The position numbers and the translations under genes were made by a program. From Saprospiraceae bacterium (GTDB taxonomy: Bacteria > Bacteroidota > Bacteroidia > Chitinophagales > Saprospiraceae): a DNA stretch of 22,651 nucleotides. Positions 18,115-22,651 of the stretch are shown piece after piece (within the stretch, counting starts at the first letter, position 1; every line of letters begins with the position of its first letter). The notes below the pieces were generated by a model. The model saw nothing but the letters and a program-made list of their open reading frames with translations. It did not search any database and was not told the DNA's origin. The stretch is from contig JADZFP010000345.1 of the NCBI GenBank assembly GCA_020849825.1, positions 1 to 22,651 of the forward strand. Reading direction: 5' to 3'.

Positions 18115-20151
18115 CTATGTCTGTAGGTAGCGATTGAGCCAGCCCAAAAACTCGCGATGCCAAACAATCGAATTTTGCGCCTTGCCGATCCAGTGCCCTT
18201 CTTCGGGAAAATATAAAAGGCGGGAAGTGACCCCGTTCAATTGGGCAGCCTGAAAGGCCTGAAAGGCTTCGCTCTCCGGAACCCGGAAATCTTTCCCGCC
18301 CTGAATGATCAGGATCGGCGTTTCCCAGTTTTTGACGTACAAATGAGGGCTGTATTTCGTAAAAGTCGGATTTCCCGCCTCTTCCCAATAAGGTTCGCCC
18401 ATATCGTATTCAGCAAAAAACATCTCGTCGGTTGTGAGGTAAAACGATTCCAGGTTGAACAACCCACAATGGCTAATGAAACATTTGAACCGCTTCTGGT
18501 GATTGCCGGCGAGCCAGAACGTGGAATAACCGCCGAACGAACCGCCTACCGCAGCCAATCGGGTTTTATCCACGTATGGCTCCCTGCACAAATCATCGAT
18601 TGCCGCCAGTAAATCAGCCATGGGATACTTACCCCAGTTGCGGCTCACCTGACGGGTCCATTCCGAGCCAAAACCGAAAGTGCCCCGACGGTTGGGCGCC
18701 AGCACGATGTACCCCTGCGCGGCTATCAATTGCAACGACCAACGCAGGCCCCACACGCTGGTCAGACCGGATTGCGGACCGCCCTGGCAATATTCCACCA
18801 CCGGATATTTTTTTGAAGGGTCAAAATCCGGTGGGTAGACTATCCAGGATTGCAGCATTTTTCCGTCGCTAGTCGGTGTAAAACGGGCTTCAAAACGGCC
18901 AAGTTTCACCCGTTTCATTGCTTCGCTGTTGACAAAAGTCAGCTGGCGGGCGTCCGTTGAATTTAAACCCACAGCATAAACTTCTGCCGGGCTGACATAA
19001 GACGAACGCGTGAAATACAGCGTGTTTCCCGCGGGGAAAAAACGATCTACGGTGTGTTCGCCTTGGGTAAGCGACCGAATCGTTCCATCCAGTGTTGCCG
19101 ACATCAACTGGTTTGTACCCTGTTGTTCAGAGGAGAACACAAGTGTCTGATTGTCAATCCATTTTGGGTGATTAGCATTGAAATCAAAACCTGTTGTGAT
19201 TTCTTTTCGTGTGCCGGTGGCCAATTCATAGACCATGATTCGATTGCGGTCAGTTTCGTATCCCGCAGTCGTCATGCTGTTCCAGGCTATGCGCGAACCG
19301 TCAGGAGAAAAAACAGGTTCGAGGTCGTAGCCCTGCAGGCCCTTGCTCAAAACGGAAGTCGTACCGAGACTGGCATCATAGAGATAAATTTCGGAATTCG
19401 TACTGCGCGTTTGTTCGTTGGGCGCGACCTTTTTGGCACTGTACACCACGTAGCGGCCATCGGCGCTGCAACTCAGGGCATTGGCATCATAAGGCTCGTT
19501 CAGCATCAGGTTTTTACCGCCAAAAATCCGGGTGCCAGGCTGGTAAGGCACCATAAAAAGGTTGTTTCGGTGATTGTCGTCCCACTCGTTCCAGTGTCTG
19601 TAATTCAGGTGATCGATCACACGAAAATTTGCATTCGTCATGTCGGGATAAAGATCGGAGGCCGTCTGGCCGTACTTGACCCGACTGATGTACACCAGCG
19701 TCTGGCCGTTCTGTGTAAACTGGTATTCCTGCATGGGTATGCCGGAAATACAGGCCGTCGCCCCGGAAGTAATATCAAAGCGGAACAATGTGTCATTATC
19801 CAGAAAAAAAAGACCGGCGCCATCGGTATCGAACCTGGGTTTCCGGGCATCCCGCGGGAGCGGAACCTGCGTCAGAACCGACGATTGATCAACAGATAAC
19901 TGGTAAAAATGGGTGTACTGAGCATCGCGCTTCAGATCGGTATAAGACACGGAGTACAACAAACTCCTGTTATCCCGGCTTACATCTTCCAGTTGCACCC
20001 GGCCCAGCGACCAGAGGAACTCCGGGGTCAGCATAGCGCCCGGCAGTATGTATTCACCGCTTTCAGGCAAAGTATCCTGTTTTTTTGACGCGTCGGAAAC
20101 ACTTTCAAAAAACAGGTAAACAGGCAGAAACAGAAAAATATATTTCAACAT
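18115..20151 (-). CDS. S9 family peptidase, DPP5-like
   Basis: This 678-residue exported peptidase has a signal peptide (about 1-20), a WD40/PD40-like beta propeller (about 45-420, with FSPDGSRIAW and LVYISR-type blades) and a C-terminal alpha/beta-hydrolase domain. The catalytic triad is visible: Ser538 in GGSFGGYS, Asp621 in QGGKDFRVP and His653 in EEGHWI. Length and triad spacing resemble the dipeptidyl peptidase 5 type of the S9C group known from Porphyromonas gingivalis, which removes dipeptides with hydrophobic P1 residues in the periplasm. It starts 12 bases after the small lipoprotein gene, and the whole run from the prolyl oligopeptidase to this gene has only 8-12 base gaps. Assignment to DPP5 rather than another S9 acylaminoacyl/dipeptidyl peptidase is probable, not certain. 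Confidence 0.9.
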   Translation of the reverse strand: MLKYIFLFLPVYLFFESVSDASKKQDTLPESGEYILPGAMLTPEFLWSLGRVQLEDVSRDNRSLLYSVSYTDLKRDAQYTHFYQLSVDQSSVLTQVPLPRDARKPRFDTDGAGLFFLDNDTLFRFDITSGATACISGIPMQEYQFTQNGQTLVYISRVKYGQTASDLYPDMTNANFRVIDHLNYRHWNEWDDNHRNNLFMVPYQPGTRIFGGKNLMLNEPYDANALSCSADGRYVVYSAKKVAPNEQTRSTNSEIYLYDASLGTTSVLSKGLQGYDLEPVFSPDGSRIAWNSMTTAGYETDRNRIMVYELATGTRKEITTGFDFNANHPKWIDNQTLVFSSEQQGTNQLMSATLDGTIRSLTQGEHTVDRFFPAGNTLYFTRSSYVSPAEVYAVGLNSTDARQLTFVNSEAMKRVKLGRFEARFTPTSDGKMLQSWIVYPPDFDPSKKYPVVEYCQGGPQSGLTSVWGLRWSLQLIAAQGYIVLAPNRRGTFGFGSEWTRQVSRNWGKYPMADLLAAIDDLCREPYVDKTRLAAVGGSFGGYSTFWLAGNHQKRFKCFISHCGLFNLESFYLTTDEMFFAEYDMGEPYWEEAGNPTFTKYSPHLYVKNWETPILIIQGGKDFRVPESEAFQAFQAAQLNGVTSRLLYFPEEGHWIGKAQNSIVWHREFLGWLNRYLQT

Positions 20152-20162
20152 AATTTATTGAT

Positions 20163-20624
20163 TTATAGTTTTTTAATCAATACACCGACCTGAAATTCGC
20201 CGTTAGAGCCTCCCAGGTCCGGGTCGGGGCACAAACAATTATCGTCGAGTGATCGGGGGCGCAGGCGGATCGAAACAGGCTGAATCCCTTGCACCGCAAA
20301 CGAGAGCGTTTTGGGCAGGGTTTGTTGTACAGAGTTTTCAATTTCCGTCCCGTTGACCGCCACGACTACCTCCACCTGACCATCGCAGCCGTTGACCGCG
20401 CCGAGATTGAGCCGGTAATTGCCGCTTGTTGCTTCCATAATATTGACGGTCAGCAATTTATCCTCTTCTGAAAGTAATGTGGACACCGTCGTAGCAGGCC
20501 CGTCGAGATCGCAGGCGTAGATTACCCGGTCGTGGGAAACGTAACAGGTATCGGTAGTACCGATCACGCTGTCGCAGCCGCTCAAAAACAGCAATAGCAG
20601 GGGTATTACAGGAAAGTATCTCAT
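20163..20624 (-). CDS. Small lipoprotein of unknown function
   Basis: The 153-residue protein has a clear lipoprotein signal peptide (hydrophobic residues 5-14, lipobox L-S-G-C17). The mature part is predicted to be mostly beta strand and contains five further cysteines (27, 38, 80, 130, 132), the last two in the short motif NCLCPDPD; disulfides are plausible in the periplasm. I do not recognise a family. It sits between two S9 peptidase genes, 8 bases after the first and 12 bases before the second, so it is certainly part of that transcript. It could be a partner, chaperone or inhibitor of one of them, or simply an envelope protein; nothing in the sequence decides between these. Confidence 0.85.
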   Translation of the reverse strand: MRYFPVIPLLLLFLSGCDSVIGTTDTCYVSHDRVIYACDLDGPATTVSTLLSEEDKLLTVNIMEATSGNYRLNLGAVNGCDGQVEVVVAVNGTEIENSVQQTLPKTLSFAVQGIQPVSIRLRPRSLDDNCLCPDPDLGGSNGEFQVGVLIKKL

Positions 20625-20631
20625 CGTTTTT

Positions 20632-22651
20632 TTAACTTTTATACGCTATTTTCATGTTGTAGAGGGTAAAGGCAAGCATCGTCCCGACCTCATCGATCGT
20701 CTTGCCCAGCGATTTTCCCGCGCCGTGGCCGGCGCCCTGGGTGACGCGTAACAGCACGGGTGAGCCACCCCGCTGATTGGCTTGCAGCGCCGCGGCGAAT
20801 CGAAAGGAATGCCAGGGCGCTACCCTGTCGTCTTGTGCGCCGGTCAGGATCAGGGTTGCGGGATAATTTTCCGGTTTGACATTGTGCAGCGGACTGTAGG
20901 CATAGAGATAGGCAAAGCCTTCCGGCGTGTCGCTTAGGCCGTAATCGCTGGCCCAGTGGGCGCCTACAGTCGACTCCTGATAGCGCAGCATGTCGAGCAC
21001 GCCCACCTGCGGGAGGCATACGCCGAACAAATCGGGGCGCTGGGTCATGCAGGCGCCGACCAGCAGGCCGCCGTTGCTCGCACCATTGATGGCCAGCAAT
21101 TCTCGCGAGGTGTAGCCGTTGGCAATCAAAAATTCCGCCACAGCGATAAAGTCGTCGAACACCCGCTGTTTGTTCTCGCGGGTTCCTGCCAGGTGCCAGG
21201 CCTCCCCAAACTCGGCGCCGCCACGCAGGTTGGCGGACACGTAAATACCTCCGGCATCCAGAAATGCACTGGGAAAGAGCCGGAAACGCGGCAAAACGGG
21301 GATATTAAATCCTCCATAGCCATACTGCAGACATGGGGCGAGGCCTTTTGTACGGTCTTTCCGTTGCGTGAGAAAAAACGGGATTGGGGTACCGTCCTTG
21401 CTTGTTGCCCGGTATTGAACGGTCTCATACTTCTCGCTGTCGAACGAAGTTTGGCTGCGCAACACAGGCTCTATTCCCCCGGGTTCCTCCACGGAAAACC
21501 GGAACACGCTCGCCGGTTGTATGAAGTTTTCCCAGGTAAAAAAAGCCTGTTTGCCATCGGGAGAGGCTTCCAGTTCGGATATGCTGCCGATGGCGGCCGG
21601 CAAGCCGACCTGTACCGAATGGCGGCCGTCGAGCCCGGAAACGAACAGTGCGCTGCTGCAATTGACCAGATAATGTGCCAGCAGTCGACCACCAGCCATT
21701 TTGCAATCCTGCAGGACGTTGGTGGCGTGCTCCGGTAGCACGGTCCGCCAGTTGGCGCGGGCAGGCCGCAGAAGATCGACTTCCACGAGGCGCCAGTTGG
21801 GCGCCGAATCGTTTGTGCGGACGTACAATTTGTTGTCGATCAGGCCAATGGGCACATAATCCGCTTGTTGATCGTCAGCAACGATAGCGATCACTTTGCC
21901 TGCACCAGTTCGCACAAAGAGCGCATTTTTGGAAGTGGCGCTGGCGCTGGTAACGATGAGATCAGGGCCGCGGCCAAACACCTGCGTTTCAAACATGGCT
22001 TGAGGATGCTGCCGGTCTTCCCAGATCAATTGGTCGGACGTTTGGGGCTGACCCAGGGTGTGAAAATAAATTTGAGCATTCTCGCTCCTCTCGAACTGGC
22101 CACCGCTTTCCGGAAAACGCTGGTAATATCCTCCGGCGCCCGACCACGTAAAATTCGAAAAAATCAAGCCCTGCAACACATCCGGCAGGATGCGCCCCGT
22201 ATGCAGATCCAGAAAGTGCGCGATCTGCCGGTCCGAGCCATTGGGCGACGCGAGATAAGCCAGGTAACGGCCGTCGGGCGAAATGCTGTATTCGGACAAA
22301 GCCGTGGTACCATCGGGCGAATAGCGTTCGGGTGACAGGATCAGTTCCGGCTGCCCGGCGCCGCGCCGGCGGTACAAGGTTGGTTGATTTTCAAGGCCTT
22401 GTTCGAGGTAATACAGGGCGCCGTCGGGGCCGGTTTTTAATTTAAAAAAGCGATCGTAATCGGCCAGCGCACGGACGCGGGCTGTGGTGGCGTCGAGGAA
22501 GGGTATATTTTTCAGGTAATAGTCGGTAGCCAGGTTTTGCGCGCGCACCCAGGCCTGAGTGACCGGGTGATTGGTCTGTTCGAAGATGCGGAAAGAGTCA
22601 ATTACCGTAATGCCGGAGTAGTTGTCACGCGCAATGTAATCGACCGCGTTG
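20632..22651 (-). CDS. Prolyl oligopeptidase (S9A), 5' end beyond the window
   Basis: The frame on the minus strand stays open to the window edge: reading from 22650 gives VDYIARDNYSGITVIDSF, then QAWVRAQN, which aligns with the N-terminal DDYHG...DPYRWLED...WVxAQN of S9A enzymes. The codon at 22546-22548 is GTG within this conserved segment, so it is not the start, and the gene is 5'-partial. About 672 residues are visible. The middle is a seven-bladed-type propeller; the C-terminal hydrolase domain has the nucleophile in N-G-A-S-N-G-G (usually GGSNGG), the Asp in TGAQDDRVAP and the His in GAGHGAGK, with the LRGGAEFGE loop typical of the family. It cleaves short proline-containing peptides. 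Whether it is exported cannot be told because the N-terminus is missing. It heads the four-gene peptidase run. Confidence 0.93.
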   Translation of the reverse strand, partial: NAVDYIARDNYSGITVIDSFRIFEQTNHPVTQAWVRAQNLATDYYLKNIPFLDATTARVRALADYDRFFKLKTGPDGALYYLEQGLENQPTLYRRRGAGQPELILSPERYSPDGTTALSEYSISPDGRYLAYLASPNGSDRQIAHFLDLHTGRILPDVLQGLIFSNFTWSGAGGYYQRFPESGGQFERSENAQIYFHTLGQPQTSDQLIWEDRQHPQAMFETQVFGRGPDLIVTSASATSKNALFVRTGAGKVIAIVADDQQADYVPIGLIDNKLYVRTNDSAPNWRLVEVDLLRPARANWRTVLPEHATNVLQDCKMAGGRLLAHYLVNCSSALFVSGLDGRHSVQVGLPAAIGSISELEASPDGKQAFFTWENFIQPASVFRFSVEEPGGIEPVLRSQTSFDSEKYETVQYRATSKDGTPIPFFLTQRKDRTKGLAPCLQYGYGGFNIPVLPRFRLFPSAFLDAGGIYVSANLRGGAEFGEAWHLAGTRENKQRVFDDFIAVAEFLIANGYTSRELLAINGASNGGLLVGACMTQRPDLFGVCLPQVGVLDMLRYQESTVGAHWASDYGLSDTPEGFAYLYAYSPLHNVKPENYPATLILTGAQDDRVAPWHSFRFAAALQANQRGGSPVLLRVTQGAGHGAGKSLGKTIDEVGTMLAFTLYNMKIAYKS

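Noticed and set aside
20632..22548. Prolyl oligopeptidase as a complete gene starting at 22548
   Set aside because: The codon there is GTG inside the conserved WVRAQN segment, and the same frame continues with family-like sequence to the window edge, so the gene is 5'-partial.

Overview
The window looks like a chromosomal segment of a GC-rich member of the Bacteroidota, most plausibly the Saprospiria/Chitinophagia side of the phylum. Four things point there: a PorP/SprF gene next to a PorE-like OmpA-family gene, a secreted hydrolase carrying a type IX secretion C-terminal sorting domain, a FecA-like TonB-dependent receptor with an N-terminal carboxypeptidase-regulatory-like domain, and a perfect TAnnTTTG-type promoter element upstream of carB. 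The exact genus cannot be read from the sequence. I see no rRNA, tRNA, insertion sequence, CRISPR array or phage gene. The largest gap between genes is about 220 bases.

Layout. 99-755 (+): HTATIP2-like Rossmann protein. 978-4397 (+): two-gene unit of PorP/SprF and a PorE-like protein (TPR, PD40 propeller, CRD-like domains, OmpA). 4399-8232 (-): carB and, 12 bases after it, a membrane-anchored ankyrin protein. 8233-8438: divergent control region with a carB promoter element, a short leader reading frame and a strong minus-strand terminator hairpin. 8439-12190 (+): short KdpD-like sensor kinase, KdpE-like regulator and Kup potassium transporter, closely spaced as an operon. 12264-14143 (+): type IX-secreted lipase-like alpha/beta hydrolase and a small NTF2-fold protein. 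14140-16587 (-): FecA-like receptor. 16696-22651 (-): run of four genes for prolyl oligopeptidase (cut by the window edge), a small lipoprotein, a DPP5-like S9 peptidase and a PBP4-type D-Ala-D-Ala carboxypeptidase.

How the genes work together. The PorP/PorE pair and the sorting-domain hydrolase belong to the type IX secretion and envelope-anchoring theme. The kinase, regulator and Kup unit looks like a Kdp-type potassium or osmotic sensing pair wired to a Kup transporter, with no KdpFABC in view. The peptidase run fits periplasmic peptide breakdown plus peptidoglycan trimming. The most interesting place is the carB leader: a CarB lacking the C-terminal allosteric (MGS-like) domain is preceded by a short reading frame that runs across an intrinsic terminator and has a U-rich tract just before the hairpin. 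The arrangement recalls UTP-sensitive pyrBI attenuation of enterobacteria.
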